Source: Paraspadella gotoi (Eukaryota; Chaetognatha). From it: a DNA stretch of 64,000 nt. Each line of letters begins with the position of its first letter. The first letter of the stretch is position 1. The position numbers were made by a program, and so were the translations under genes. The stretch is from assembly GCA_051294375.1 (NCBI GenBank), contig CM119264.1, forward strand, positions 30,632,091-30,696,090, read 5' to 3'. The notes beneath the pieces were generated by a model that saw only the letters and a list, made by a program, of their open reading frames with translations, ran no database searches and had not been told where the DNA came from. Below are positions 1 through 11,232 of the stretch, piece by piece.

Positions 1-785
1 AAAAAACAAAAAGGCAAAAACAAAAAGACAAAAAAGACAGAAAGACAAAAAGACAAATAGACAAAAAGAAAAAAAGAAAAAAAAGGAAGAAAAGACTTGA
101 AGTAGAAGGGAAATAAAAATGGCAAATTTCCCCTGACTTTCTTTCCAGTTTTCACGTCATTACATTTTTTTCCCAAAACCATTTAAAGTGTACAAATTAT
201 ATTATCTAAGTTTTGCAACATTTAATTTCAGCTCATGTAGCCACATGGTCATTTATTTGACAAGTATCAACTAATTTGATTTAACATTGCATTATTAAAT
301 TTAAATGTAACGGATCAAACCGACAGACAGACAGACAGATCGAGTACTTCCACTAAAAACTAAAATCTGTTCCAAACTTAATAATTGCGCCGCGAGTACT
401 TTTTGGTCGGTCGGTCTGTCTATTGGTCGGTCTGTCGGTCTTCCTTTGGCCTGTCCATATTAGGTTTCAAATGCTCTCTTACTTTTCTTTGGACCCCGGT
501 TGCTCTTCTGTTATTTTTGGACTCTAAGCGACTACGAGAGCAACCTTTCGTTTTTTTTTTTAAAGATATTAAAAAATATTATTCCGATGCAGTTTGTGTT
601 AAGGCAGTCACGTGATCAAATGGTATTGCACGTGAATTACTTACTACAATTTCGACATCGAAAATAACGAGGACTTCGGTCCCTTCATCTTTTCCGTCGA
701 ATCAATTTGAAGGAAGAATGACTTTAAAATTCCTCGGTTCATTTCCCTTCGTCGTCGTCTTCGTCGTCGTTGTTATCGTCGTCTT
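1..785. other. AT-rich spacer, no gene seen
   Basis: The first 110 bases are A-rich low-complexity sequence with interspersed G and C. From about 320 to 450 there are short runs of GACA and GTCGGTC-type tetranucleotides on opposite strands, about 60 bp apart. Open frames here are short and have no recognisable domain. I see no gene, RNA or clear regulatory element. The stretch ends in a GTC run entering an N gap. Confidence 0.7.
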
Positions 786-1070
786 NNNNNNNNNNNNNNN
801 NNNNNNNNNNNNNNNNNNNNNNNNNNNNNNNNNNNNNNNNNNNNNNNNNNNNNNNNNNNNNNNNNNNNNNNNNNNNNNNNNNNNNNNNNNNNNNNNNNNN
901 NNNNNNNNNNNNNNNNNNNNNNNNNNNNNNNNNNNNNNNNNNNNNNNNNNNNNNNNNNNNNNNNNNNNNNNNNNNNNNNNNNNNNNNNNNNNNNNNNNNN
1001 NNNNNNNNNNNNNNNNNNNNNNNNNNNNNNNNNNNNNNNNNNNNNNNNNNNNNNNNNNNNNNNNNNNNNN
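786..1070. other. Assembly gap, 285 N
   Basis: A run of N bounded by a GTC repeat on the left and a GA repeat on the right. Simple repeats on both sides explain why the assembly broke here. Any reading frame crossing it is meaningless. Confidence 0.99.
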
Positions 1071-1224
1071 GAGAGAGAGAGAGACGAAAAAAAGGGGAAA
1101 CTTAGTAACAAACCTCGTTAGCGAGAAAATGGGTTGAGGGTCGCAATGAAGCTTTTATCAATTTATTCCTGAATTAAACCAATCAACGTTGGAACAGATT
1201 TTTTTTCACTAATGATGCTGACAA

Positions 1225-1309
1225 TGAAGTCGACGACGACGACGACGACGACGACGACAACGATGTGAATTTAAAAAAAGAAAAAGTCAACGACAAAGAA
1301 ACTAAATTA

Positions 1310-1340
<31 letters not shown>

Positions 1341-1365
1341 ACGACAACAACAACGACATTGAAGA
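1225..1365 (+). repeat. Compound GAC / AAC microsatellite
   Basis: A perfect (GAC)n run at about 1229-1258 is followed, after a 50-bp AT-rich link, by interrupted (AAC)n with GAC interruptions to about 1360. The array is read as an ordinary compound trinucleotide microsatellite. The Asp- or Asn-rich translations it produces are by-products. Confidence 0.93.
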
Positions 1366-1542
1366 AGCTGATGTTATATTCTCGCCTGACATTAAAATGT
1401 CTGATACAAGAATGACACCGTATGATGTCATCGCGTGAGATAAAAATTGAACTGTCTGACATATATGATCAACTGCCTGACATAAAAATGACATCGCCCG
1501 ATGCCAGCTAGACATCGGTATCACAAAATTACGCAGAGAAAG

Positions 1543-1619
1543 AGAGTTAGAGAGAAAGAGAGAAAGAGAGAGAGAGAGAGAGCGAGAGCGAGAGCGAGAG
1601 CGAGAGCGAGAGCGAGAGC
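1543..1619 (+). repeat. GA / GAGC microsatellite
   Basis: GA dinucleotides grade into six-base GAGAGC repeats (about seven copies) before unique sequence resumes. The Ser-Leu repeat translation on the minus strand is a shadow of this repeat. Confidence 0.95.
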
Positions 1620-1765
1620 CCCGTTGTCTCCCTCTCTAACACCACATGATCGATGACGCCGACGTATTTTTCCCTGAGTGAGATTTTTTGGTGAGTTTCG
1701 CTTTTCTCTGCTTCTTTTCCGAGGCGGAGTTTTTTGGAAAGTCTCTCCTGGTTATTGGAAGGGTC

Positions 1766-2073
1766 NNNNNNNNNNNNNNNNNNNNNNNNNNNNNNNNNNN
1801 NNNNNNNNNNNNNNNNNNNNNNNNNNNNNNNNNNNNNNNNNNNNNNNNNNNNNNNNNNNNNNNNNNNNNNNNNNNNNNNNNNNNNNNNNNNNNNNNNNNN
1901 NNNNNNNNNNNNNNNNNNNNNNNNNNNNNNNNNNNNNNNNNNNNNNNNNNNNNNNNNNNNNNNNNNNNNNNNNNNNNNNNNNNNNNNNNNNNNNNNNNNN
2001 NNNNNNNNNNNNNNNNNNNNNNNNNNNNNNNNNNNNNNNNNNNNNNNNNNNNNNNNNNNNNNNNNNNNNNNNN
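1766..2073. other. Assembly gap, 308 N
   Basis: Run of N between non-repetitive flanks. The right flank (2074-2220) is moderately GC-rich, but no gene is recognisable on either side. Confidence 0.99.
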
Positions 2074-2482
2074 CCCCTTTCATCTCCCCAAAGGCGTGGT
2101 TTTTTTCCCGCCTCGTGTTCTCAATGGCCAAAGGTCAGAGGTCAAGCGGGTGAGGTCCTCCTTTTTAAACGCTGCATCGTTCGATATTTCGGGTGAGGGA
2201 GGGGGGGCGTTAGGGTAAGTAAGACTGAGGGTCGCGCAGACTTTGTCGTCGTTCGTTATTAGTTAATAAATAAACCAGGAAAATATTAAAAATACGATAT
2301 TAACAGTAGAAATATGACCTCGATCTGTATATAAATTTAAATAAACGAACAGAGAGAATCTCCTCTTGTTAAGGCATAATAAATAATTAATGACAGACAA
2401 ATAAATAATTAAATAATTAATTAATTAAATAATTAATGACAGACGAATAAATAATTACTTTTAATTTTCTAAAAAGATGGGA

Positions 2483-2515
<33 letters not shown>

Positions 2516-2555
2516 CACATAGACAACCGCAACGACGATGACGACAAAGACGACG

Positions 2556-2592
<37 letters not shown>

Positions 2593-2715
2593 GACCCAGT
2601 CTCATTTCTCCGCCTCTGATTTCGGCCCCTGGATTTTGCGGCGACTTTTGTTGTTGTGATCACTGGCCACTAGGGACCGTCGTCGTCGTCGTCGTCGTCG
2701 TCATCTTCGTCGTCG
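2483..2715 (+). repeat. Compound GAC / AAC / GTC microsatellites
   Basis: Perfect GAC repeat at about 2483-2513, AAC repeat at about 2556-2591, and GTC repeat at about 2677-2713 lie within 230 bp. The GAC and GTC blocks are in inverted orientation relative to each other and could pair. No coding role is supported; the reading frames here are polyAsp, polyAsn, polyThr, polyCys or polyVal. Confidence 0.93.
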
Positions 2716-2762
2716 TCAGCCAAAGATGAGAAAAACTAATAAACCTTTTCCGTATTCATATG

Positions 2763-2765
<3 letters not shown>

Positions 2766-2847
<82 letters not shown>
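2766..2847 (+). repeat. (GA)n microsatellite, about 80 bp
   Basis: An almost uninterrupted GA dinucleotide run, a pure purine strand. Such runs recur throughout the window. Confidence 0.98.
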
Positions 2848-2848
<1 letters not shown>

Positions 2849-3057
2849 AAATAAAAGAACTTTACCAGTTGATGAATAGCGTTTTGTAGCAAGAATGGCA
2901 ATGATGTCTCTTCGTCCTTTGCGTTTGCAACATAACGATGCCACTAATTCTTTGCCATCGCCATCTCTTGGAAGCAATAAGATTGCAGATGGTCGAGACT
3001 CTTCGCTTGACCTTCGTTTATTCCCCAGATTTCAAAGCCAAGGACAAATGGTGGTGA

Positions 3058-3140
3058 TTGTGATAATGATGATGATGATGTTGATGATGATGATGATAAT
3101 GTTGTTGATGATGATGATGATTATGATGTTGATGATGATT
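3058..3140 (+). repeat. (GAT)n microsatellite
   Basis: Interrupted GAT/GTT/AAT trinucleotides over about 80 bp, preceded by about 160 bp of non-repetitive sequence. The Met-rich translation is a repeat shadow. Confidence 0.9.
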
Positions 3141-3264
3141 TAGATAAAATTTAAGTTACTTTATGGCTGAAGTATTTTATTATTTAAATCTTTTTTTACT
3201 GTTCTTAATTAAATTCTAATCGATTTTACGATAATCAGTTTTCTTCAAAAATCTATTGATTTTT

Positions 3265-4151
3265 GACGACGACGACGACGAATGACCCGACGACGATGTT
3301 TACGGTTTCGATAATGACGCCGACGACGAGAATAAATGCCGCTAACCGACGAGTGTTGTGGTCGCGTCGCGTAGCGTGGCATAGCATTGCGCCAGCGTGG
3401 TTTAATTTGAAATCTCTGCGTGGCGTTGCTTCGCGTATCGTGGCGTTAAGTAGCATAAGCGCTGGCGTCGCGTAGCTTGAAATCGTCGCTGAGAGAAATT
3501 TTTGAAAAGGAGACGAACGAAACGAGAATGAGATCTGACGTTGGTTGTTAAATCCGGAGACATTTCCCCATCTTTTGAGATGAATGAATGAATGGAATGA
3601 AATGTAAATGAATGAATGAATGAATCGAATGAATAAATAAATAAATTTAATAAATGAATGAATGAATGAATGAATTTGAATGAATGAATGAATGAATGAA
3701 TGAATGAATGAATGAATGAATGAATGAATGAATAAAGAAAAAATGAATGAATGAATGAAAAGAATGAATGAATGAATGAATAAAGAAAAAAAAGAATGAA
3801 TGAAATGAATGATGAATGAAATGAATGAATGAATTTAAAAAAAAATGAATGAATGAAATGAGTGATGATGAATGATTGAATGGAATGAATGAAAAGAATA
3901 AAAAAAATTAAAGGAAAAAATCAATGAATGAATGAATTAATGAGATAATGATTGAATTAATGAAATGATTGGACTGACTAAAAGAATAAAGGGAATGTGA
4001 ATGTGAAAATTGTGAAATTAAAATTATCAGCACTTAAATACTATTTTAGCATTTAACATTTGCTAATATAAACTAATTTGGTAAATGAAAATTAATTCAC
4101 CTAAAAAGAATATTCGTCTCAAGTGAAAAAAAAATCTCTATCTTCTCTCTT

Positions 4152-4160
<9 letters not shown>
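3265..4160 (+). repeat. Inverted repeat 1, left arm
   Basis: In order the arm holds a GAC-rich segment, a block of degenerate GCGTAGCGTGGC-like 12-mers (about 3355-3480), an AATG/TGAA tetranucleotide array (about 3578-3975), and an AT-rich segment. It pairs in reverse complement with 4366-5198, in the same order outward. The tetranucleotide part alone could mimic homology, but the flanking non-repetitive parts (the segment around 3530-3575 and the AT-rich 4040-4140) also match, so the arm pairing is real in the sequence. The arms are separated by a CT-rich loop and a 25-N gap. Confidence 0.88.
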
Positions 4161-4186
<26 letters not shown>

Positions 4187-4336
4187 TCTCTCGTCTTCGT
4201 CTCTCTCGGAGGGACCCTTCTCTCTCTCCTCTCTCTCTATCTTCTCCTCTCTCCTCTCTCTCTCTCTCGTTTATATTTTTTTGCTCTCTCTTTTTCGCAA
4301 GGAAACGCGAATGAAAATCGAATATTTTCCGCCGGA

Positions 4337-4361
4337 NNNNNNNNNNNNNNNNNNNNNNNNN
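4337..4361. other. Assembly gap, 25 N, in the centre of inverted repeat 1
   Basis: Exactly 25 N. This fixed length recurs eight times in the window and looks like a software placeholder rather than a measured gap size. Confidence 0.99.
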
Positions 4362-4365
4362 AGAG

Positions 4366-5166
4366 AAAGAGAGAGATAGAGATTTTTTTTTCACTTGAAG
4401 ACGATATTCTTTTTAGTGAATTAATTTTCATTACCAATATTAGTTATATTACAAATGTTAAATGCTAAAATAGTATTTAAGTGCTGATAATTTTAATTTC
4501 ACAATTTCACATTCACATTCCCTTTATTCTTTTATTAATTCTTTCAGTCAGTCAATCATTCATTTATTCAGTCATTTATTCATTAATTCATTCATTCATT
4601 GATTTTTTCCTTTATTTTTTTTTATTCTTTCATTCATCCATTCAATCATTCATCATTCACTCATTCATTCATTCATTTTTTTTTAAATTCATTCATTCAT
4701 TTATTCATTCATTCATTCATTCATTCATTCTTTTTTTCTTTATTCATTCATTCANNNNNNNNNNTCATTCTTTTTTTTCTTTATTCATTCATTCATTCAT
4801 TCTTTTATTCATTCATTCATTTTTTTTTTATTCATTCATTCATTCATTCATTCATTCATTCATTCATTCATTCATTCATTCATTCATTCATTCAAAAGAT
4901 GGAAATGTCTCCGGATTTAACAACCAAGTCAGATCTCATTCTCGTTCGTCGTCTCTCTTTTCAAAAATTCTTTCAGCGACGATTTCAAGCTACGCGACGC
5001 AGCGCTATGCTACTTAACGCCACGATACGCGAAGCAACGCCACGCAGAGATCAAATAAACCACGCTGCGCAATGCTATGCCACGCTACGCGACGCGACCA
5101 CAACACTCGTCGTTAGCGGATTTATTCTCGTCGTCGGCGTCATTATCGAAATCGTAAACATCGTCG

Positions 5167-5198
<32 letters not shown>
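4366..5198 (-). repeat. Inverted repeat 1, right arm
   Basis: Reverse complement of the left arm: AT-rich segment, ATTC array (about 4535-4885, with a 10-N gap at 4755-4764), then GCGTAGC-type 12-mers and a GTC repeat that runs into a 25-N gap. Differences from the left arm are mostly small indels in the repeats. Confidence 0.88.
4755..4764. other. Assembly gap, 10 N
   Basis: A 10-N run inside the ATTC tetranucleotide array. A second 10-N gap lies in a CT/CTCC repeat at 52407-52416. Confidence 0.99.
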
Positions 5199-5223
5199 NN
5201 NNNNNNNNNNNNNNNNNNNNNNN
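5199..5223. other. Assembly gap, 25 N, right end of inverted repeat 1
   Basis: A 25-N placeholder directly after the GTC repeat that ends the right arm. Confidence 0.99.
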
Positions 5224-5530
5224 GGTTGGATTAGAGGGAAGTGGAGTGGAGGGAGAGGAGATTTAACAACACAAGGGTCAGATCCATCTCGTTCGTTCGT
5301 CTCTCTTTTCAAAAAATTCTCTCAAGAGACGCCGATTTCAAAGGCTACGCGACCGCACCCGCTATGCTAACCTTTAACCGCCAAACAATACGCGACAGCC
5401 GACAAACCGCCACGCAGAGATCTAAATTCAAAATAAAATAAACCACGCTGCGCATGTGCTATATGCCACGCTACCGCGACCCGCGCGAACGACCACAATA
5501 CACTCGTCTGTTTAGCGGACTAAAAAATCT
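5224..5530 (-). repeat. Third, noisier copy of the inverted-repeat-1 distal segment
   Basis: This repeats, in the same orientation as 4910-5120, the segment holding the GCGTAGC-type 12-mers and its flanks. It carries many extra single and double bases, so it is longer than its partner. Insertion-rich differences are typical of uncorrected long reads. The following bases (5531-5730) may be an even more degraded continuation. Confidence 0.8.
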
Positions 5531-7015
5531 TAAAATTTGAAAATAATATTTTTTCGTCAGTCTCGGCCTCGATATTATCGAAACGTCGTGGATTCGCGGG
5601 CTGTACAAACATCTCCGGGCTTCTGCTCGTCCTCAGCCGTGTCCCCGTCCCGTCACGTCTCGTAGCGTCGTCCTTGCACCGGTCGTCGTCCCGCCGAGGC
5701 TGATCCCCCGTCCTCCGCACACCACTCTCGAGGGTAAGATCGCCAAAGCCAGCGCTAGCCCAACGCTATCGCGATATCGTGGACGTCTGATTCCAAGTCG
5801 CTCGCATTCCTCTAAGCTAACCGTCGCAGACCTATGTGTCGATGATCAACTCAGCCCCGACCCGCCGCATCTTACCCCCTCCTCTCTCCTCCTTTTGCCC
5901 CTCCTCCTCACTCCTCGCCCCGCCATTCATCAGCGGACGCCGAATCTTATAGATTAGTAGACGACGAGTATCCTGCGCCTTACATCCATCTATAACGATC
6001 GAGCACCGAGACGCGTGAGAGCTCTCGCTGTCATCCTGCATGTTGAACGGAGATCCAGCACCGTCTCAGAGCCGGTGGAGGAAGGAGAGGCGAGAGGGAG
6101 TGGGAGAGAGAGAGAGAAGTAGGAGAAGAGAGAGGAGAGAAGAGAGAGTGAGAGAGAGAGGAAGGAGAGAGAGAGAGGGACAGAGAGAGACCCAAGTTTT
6201 CGCTTAGGGTTGCGTTTTGCTTCGAAGCGACAGATTTTTCGGGGAGAGAATCGATTCTGCTGCTTTGAGGACGAATTGGGTGATTGGTCACTGATTGATC
6301 ACTGATTGATCACTGATTGGTCACTGAAGCAAAACTAATCGTGATTGATGGCCGCGGGTCTGTTGTGAATATTTTAGAATAATGATGACTTGATCCATTG
6401 GTTAAATTGTAAATCTCGTTAATAAACCTAATGTAAATAATGTAATAATAATGTAATAAATAATGTAAATAATGTAAACCTAGTGTAAAATTGAAGCAAA
6501 TACGTACATCCGTAGACGTCGCGCGAAACAAAATAGCAAATTCTGAAACACGACATCTCGTAGTCGGGACTATTTCTTTTGACCGAAACATATAAATATA
6601 GTTCATGTTTAGAACAAACGAAGGCCGATGGTTCAACAAATTAGTTAAAATACGTACGGGCACCTAAATTATATTTTAATTTCGTGAATTAAATTTTCCC
6701 CATGCTAACTTAGTAATTTAAACTTATTTTCATATTTTTATATTACGTAGACGTAAATTTCCTTTTTAAGTACATAAATTTATGTATCGCTCTGTAACAT
6801 ATTTTATTTTTAATGTGTTAACTGTCACATTTTGGAGCATTCTAAATAAAATTAAAAATGACAAGATTTACTTTTTTTTATAAATCAAATCAAAATCAAA
6901 TCAACCCGATGTCATCTGATTTCCAAAAATGACAAGATTTATTTTTTCGCCACGAAAATTTATATAATTGTATCAAAAAACGAGGGTAATTAATAAGTGA
7001 CAATATTTTTATAGT
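5531..7015. other. Spacer with simple repeats, no gene seen
   Basis: 5531-6060 is GC-moderate with CpG-rich stretches but frames close often. 6085-6190 is GA-rich. An 11-bp unit (GATTGATCACT) is repeated about four times at 6279-6327. 6330-7015 is AT-rich. The longest open frame in the AT-rich part (minus strand, 6310-6663) has no domain and a composition expected of noncoding DNA. Confidence 0.7.
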
Positions 7016-7208
7016 TGATAAAAAGGAAACGACGAAACGATGACAAAGGTTATGACAAAGATAATGACAAATATTTAATTATTCAATAATTAAATAAAGA
7101 AGATTCCCTCGAGAACCCTCGGCAATCCCCGGCCATCGACTCCTTAGTCTCTCTGTCGGTCATTGGTCAGTCTGAGGTTGAAATAAAGTCTGTGATTGGT
7201 CGGTATTC

Positions 7209-7211
<3 letters not shown>

Positions 7212-7260
<49 letters not shown>
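7212..7260 (+). repeat. (AT)n microsatellite
   Basis: About 25 AT units. The inverted partner (15425-15565) is a much longer, interrupted AT array, showing either repeat-length change or read error between arms. Confidence 0.97.
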
Positions 7261-7263
<3 letters not shown>

Positions 7264-7324
7264 TATCTAATGCGATCTCTCATGACACAAAACCTTTCCT
7301 CCCCTCACTATGTTGCATCTCAAC

Positions 7325-7440
7325 ATTTCCCCCATGGGGTCGACCCTGTCCCCCCAGGGGTTCAGCCCTGTCTTCCCAGGGGTTGAACCCTGTCCCCCCA
7401 GGTTTGACCCTGTCCTCCCCAGGGGTTCGACCCCCAGGGT
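7325..7440 (+). repeat. G/C-run minisatellite, unit about 22-25 bp
   Basis: Four to five imperfect units, each with a run of C followed by AGGGGTT and a short variable link. The inverted counterpart is at about 15260-15360. Runs of four or more G on the minus strand give some G-quadruplex potential. Confidence 0.88.
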
Positions 7441-7893
7441 CTACGACGACGAAGGCGATTGCATACGGAAAGAAGCCGGTCTTGGGCTTTTTGTCGCGAC
7501 GCCGACCCGGAGGAGATGTCGGCACTGTTTGACGAAAGCGCCACATTTCTGTTCATAATCCCTGAACCTGATTTTATTTTTTTTTTAAATTATAATAATT
7601 TTTTAAATAAATAATTAACCTAATCTTTAATCTTATTCTTTTTTTTTAAATTAAGCTTAACCTATTTACTAATCAAAATTCTTAACCCAAACCCCAAACC
7701 TTTACTATAAACCCAAACCCTTTTAATTAATTTATTAACTAAATAAATCATTAACCTTTATTTATGTTTTATCCTTATTTCTTAATTTTTAAACTTTTAA
7801 ATTTTTTTTTATTCCGAATTTAAGCTGAAACGAGACAGTTTTAGAAAATACGGCCGATAATTGGAGATCTCCTATTGTCGAAGAATCTTCCTT

Positions 7894-7942
7894 TGTTACA
7901 GATGTTGTTGCCGTCCGTTGAACGTCGCCAGCGATTCGTCTC

Positions 7943-7976
<34 letters not shown>

Positions 7977-7989
7977 AGGAGAGAGAGAG

Positions 7990-8038
<49 letters not shown>

Positions 8039-8971
8039 CAAGTTTCTTCCTTTCGCTCACAGATCACGCGGGTCATTAATGCAAACGAAGTGTAGAGAGA
8101 GACATGAGAGAGAGAGAGAGAGAGAAGAGAGAGATAGAGAGAGAGAGAGGAGAAGAGAGAGAGAGAGAGAGAGAAGGAGAGAGAGAGAGAGAGAGAGAGA
8201 GGATTACGGCTTCAGTTGATATCGTCATCTATTCGTCCTCTTCGTTGTCGTCACAGTCAGCGTCTTCCGATATTTACTCTCGTCGTTGTCATCTTCTTCA
8301 ATTTTTCATCGTCGTCGTCGTCATCCCATTCTAATCAATGTCATAAACGTCTCCGAAATAAATCACCATCATCGTCTTTAACATTGTCTTTTTCATTATC
8401 GTCATCGAGTTTGGCCTAATCGTCGTTATCATCGTCATCATCATCATCGTTCATCATCGTCATCATCATCGTCATCTCTCCCAGACCGGAAGTAGACGGC
8501 GATATTTCTTCGTCGCTTCGCTTCTCCCAATTTTTGCCTCATCTGCGATTGGTTTGAGCAGAGTTTCGCTAAACCAAGACTGAAGCTTTTGCTTAAAACG
8601 AGAGCAGAACTCCGCTAAATCGAGACTGGCACTTTGAAAAATATAGTTGGGTGCTTCGCTAAATCACGGCTTGGGCTACGCTAAATCAGGACTGAAGTTT
8701 TAGTAGATGCAGACTGGATCGCTAAATCGAAAACTGCATCATCTTTAAAACGAAACTGATACTTTTACATTTACATATGTACGCCTGTTATGTATATCTT
8801 ATCTAATCATTCGCTCGATCTTTCTCTTTGTCTCGAACACCAAAAGGATCGACCTTAATGACCCACCACTTCAGAGATGACCCTCCACATCAAGGATGAC
8901 CCTCCCGCCATAGATTACCTCAACCCGTCCCCCTCACTCCACTCCTTCCTCTAACGGGATATACGCCCATT
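7894..8971 (+). repeat. Loop of inverted repeat 2: GA arrays and degenerate minisatellites
   Basis: Unpaired centre between the arms. It holds GA runs (7945-8035 and 8095-8202), a GTC/ATC-rich stretch (8220-8480), and about five degenerate copies of a module containing CGCTAAATC plus a GACTG-like link (about 8565-8740). Two further short repeats containing GATGACCCTCC lie at 8874-8910. No coding frame of note. Confidence 0.8.
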
Positions 8972-9235
8972 TACATTCTTCGACCAATAAGGCAGATCTC
9001 CAAATTATCGGCCGTATTTTCTAAAACTGTCTCGTTTCAGCTTTTAAATTCGGAATAAAAAAAAATTTAAAAGTTTTTTAAAAATTAAGAAATAAGGATA
9101 AAACATAAATAAAGGTTAATGATTTATTTAGTTAATAAATTAATTAAAAGGGTGGCTTTATAGTATAAGCGTTGGGTTTGGGTTAAGTGATATTTTGATA
9201 GTAAATAGGTTAAGCTTAATTTAAAAAAAACAGAA
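8972..9235 (-). repeat. Inverted repeat 2, right arm, proximal part
   Basis: Reverse complement of 7640-7893, ending at the outer edge of the left LTR of the Ty3/gypsy element. The last four bases (AGAA, 9232-9235) recur at 15044-15047 and form the likely target-site duplication. Confidence 0.9.
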
Positions 9236-9436
9236 TGCGGAAATAAGAGAGACTTTTTTTAGTAAAAGGTTTTTATTATTAGAGAGGAGAAACAGACACG
9301 ACAAGACACTTTTTAGAGTACTGGAAAAATGAAGTACATACATAAGGTAGTTTTCACCGTGAGCGGAATTCTAAGGGCCAATCTAATGGACACGGAAATT
9401 TCGAACGATGTTTTTCATTCACGTTCTCTCTCTTCA
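9236..9436 (-). repeat. 3' LTR of the Ty3/gypsy element
   Basis: Downstream LTR on the element's (minus) strand. On the plus strand it begins TGCGG and ends TCTTCA, and matches 14830-15043 over its length with scattered one- and two-base indels. On the element strand it includes AATAAAA, a possible polyadenylation signal. Its inner edge abuts a C run that is the polypurine tract on the element strand. Confidence 0.9.
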
Positions 9437-9448
9437 ACCCCCCCCTAA
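9437..9448 (-). promoter_or_regulatory. Polypurine tract of the Ty3/gypsy element
   Basis: On the minus strand a run of eight G followed by T lies directly before the TG of the 3' LTR. This is the expected place and composition for the plus-strand primer of an LTR element. Confidence 0.8.
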
Positions 9449-9676
9449 TTTTTATCGATGTGCCGTTTTTTCGTGTTGTTTAAAAAACGTCGGAAATAAT
9501 AAAATTATCATTATTTAATTTAAAAATTGCACATTCTATAAATATCTACTTATTTTTTAAGTAAACATGCTTTACGGTTGCCAATAAGTTATTTACCATT
9601 TGTACAATGTAGGGTAAGCCGTTTGAGAATTAGTTTGTTATTAAACTTCGGAGCAGGGGCTCATTCATTGTCATCA

Positions 9677-11130
9677 TTGGACGTGCACATTTCTGCGGAG
9701 GTTTAAAACTCGATCTTTTTGCTGCTCGTCTGGTTGGCAATTCGCTTGTTTTGGAGGTGCCGATGTTTGGCCGCGAAGAGCAGATCCGCAGGTTTGTTCT
9801 TGGTCAAAGGGATCAGCGTTGGGATTTCTTGAATTGTTTCCATCGGCGGGCCTGCCGCGTTTGGAGATGATGATCGACTGACGTGGACGACCTCTTTGGA
9901 CGTGCCATGCGGGATGTACGGGGGGAGATTCTTCATTCAATAACCGCGGGTTTTATGCGCATCAATGGAAACAGTTTCCGTTACCCCGCGCTTACCTGGA
10001 ATGGTTGATTGATGAAGTTTTTTCATTTCTTGCAGACAACGGCGTAAGGCGGCCGTCGTAAGGCAGGATAGTGGGCCAGCGGTGGCTCGCGGCGGCGAAT
10101 AGACCCATTCTGCGCGTTTTGAGTTGTCGTGGAACATGCTGGGGTGGTTTGGTGTGGGCGGTTCCAGGAGTGGGAGGGGTGAGGGAAGGGACCAGACACT
10201 AATGCGTGGCGAAGTGTGGCAAAGTTTGACTCATATTAGCGACCGGCGAGTTGATTTTCACTATTCACTTGTAGGTAACAAGAATTAGCCTCCTCGGTCT
10301 TATTCTTGGACGGGAAGTCCATATATCGAACCTTCTGGGGAAAGAGTGGGGTTCATTTGTAATGGAGTTCTCCAGGATAGTAAGGTTTCTCCTATAACAA
10401 TTCTGCGCAGGAGATGCTATGGAGATCATCTTTTGGAGTTTGTGCGGAAGACCTTAGGAGGATCCAAGGCGTGAAGTTTGTAAACCAATGTACCATTGTG
10501 TCACACTTAGTTTTTGAGAGATGCCTTTTAGTGTCTTATGAAATCTTTGTCTCCACCATACCGTTGGATTGTGGGATGAATAAATGCAGTGTGTTTGGTG
10601 AACAGCTTGATAAACCAATGGTTTGAGACAGTTGGCGCGACAATTCGTATGAAAATTGAGCACCTCGGTTCTTGAGGTCACTGAAACAGGATCTCTAGAA
10701 TACGAGCAATCCAGTTGTGAGAGAAATAGCTGTTGCAATGCAAATGCAGTATTATAGTTTCTTTAAGCTGGGATAGGCTCGGGCCAACGTGGGGAAAATA
10801 CGCTCGGTCGACACACAAGTTGAGGAGATGTGTGAAGTCCATTGGAGGGAAGAGAAAAGGGGGACCAAACTAGATCTATATGACGAAAAAAAATGTTGGA
10901 AACGAGTATATCTGGGTTTTCAAATGGACATAATGTAGTTGGTAGAGACATTGGGTGTGGCGTTTGTATTTTGCAACGTTGACACTGATGGCATTAAGAG
11001 CCCAACTTTTGGCATCTGCAGAGATTGATGGCCAGACAAAACGTTGGCAGATCATCTCTTTGTCTTGTTGCAGATGGATGTGAGAGGCCATGTACTTTAT
11101 CAAATACACGTCTTCGCCATGTTTCTGGTA
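9677..11130 (-). pseudogene. Integrase region of Ty3/gypsy pol, disrupted
   Basis: Read on the minus strand in several frames. About 11110-10990 resembles the zinc-binding N-terminal part, with the ARG/PHE-VAL-TRP-PRO type segment seen as RFVWPSI and a following KYKRH. About 10895-10780 resembles the start of the catalytic core: HIDLVW then a PSNG segment and a RWPE segment, matching the first catalytic Asp neighbourhood of gypsy integrases. About 10740-10450 continues the core (a VTS motif and a later SNP/SNG-type segment near the Glu). About 10137-9677 holds a C-terminal tail with a VSID segment typical of gypsy elements. At least three frame changes are needed to follow it, so it is nonfunctional as written. 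No chromodomain was recognised. Confidence 0.8.
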
Positions 11131-11232
11131 CAAAACAGGGCGCGGCCTTTTGCCCCGTCTGATGTCGCAAATTTATTTGTCAGTGTTTTAGTTTATGCGG
11201 ATTATGCAAGCGCGCAGACCAGTCTGTGTGGG

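Larger units (their letters stand above)
7016..7893 (+). repeat. Inverted repeat 2, left arm
   Basis: Contains in order an AT-rich start, a unique segment (7090-7200), an AT microsatellite (7212-7260), a C/G-run minisatellite (7325-7440), a GC-moderate segment, and a long AT-rich stretch. It matches in reverse complement two separated pieces on the right: 7016-7640 with 15048-15768, and 7640-7893 with 8972-9235. The break in the partner is exactly where the Ty3/gypsy element sits, so this arm shows the pre-insertion arrangement. Confidence 0.9.

Noticed and set aside
7280-7558. Coding potential on both strands around the C/G-run minisatellite
   Set aside because: The inverted copy at 15093-15423 does not keep the same frame, and the translation is dominated by the minisatellite.
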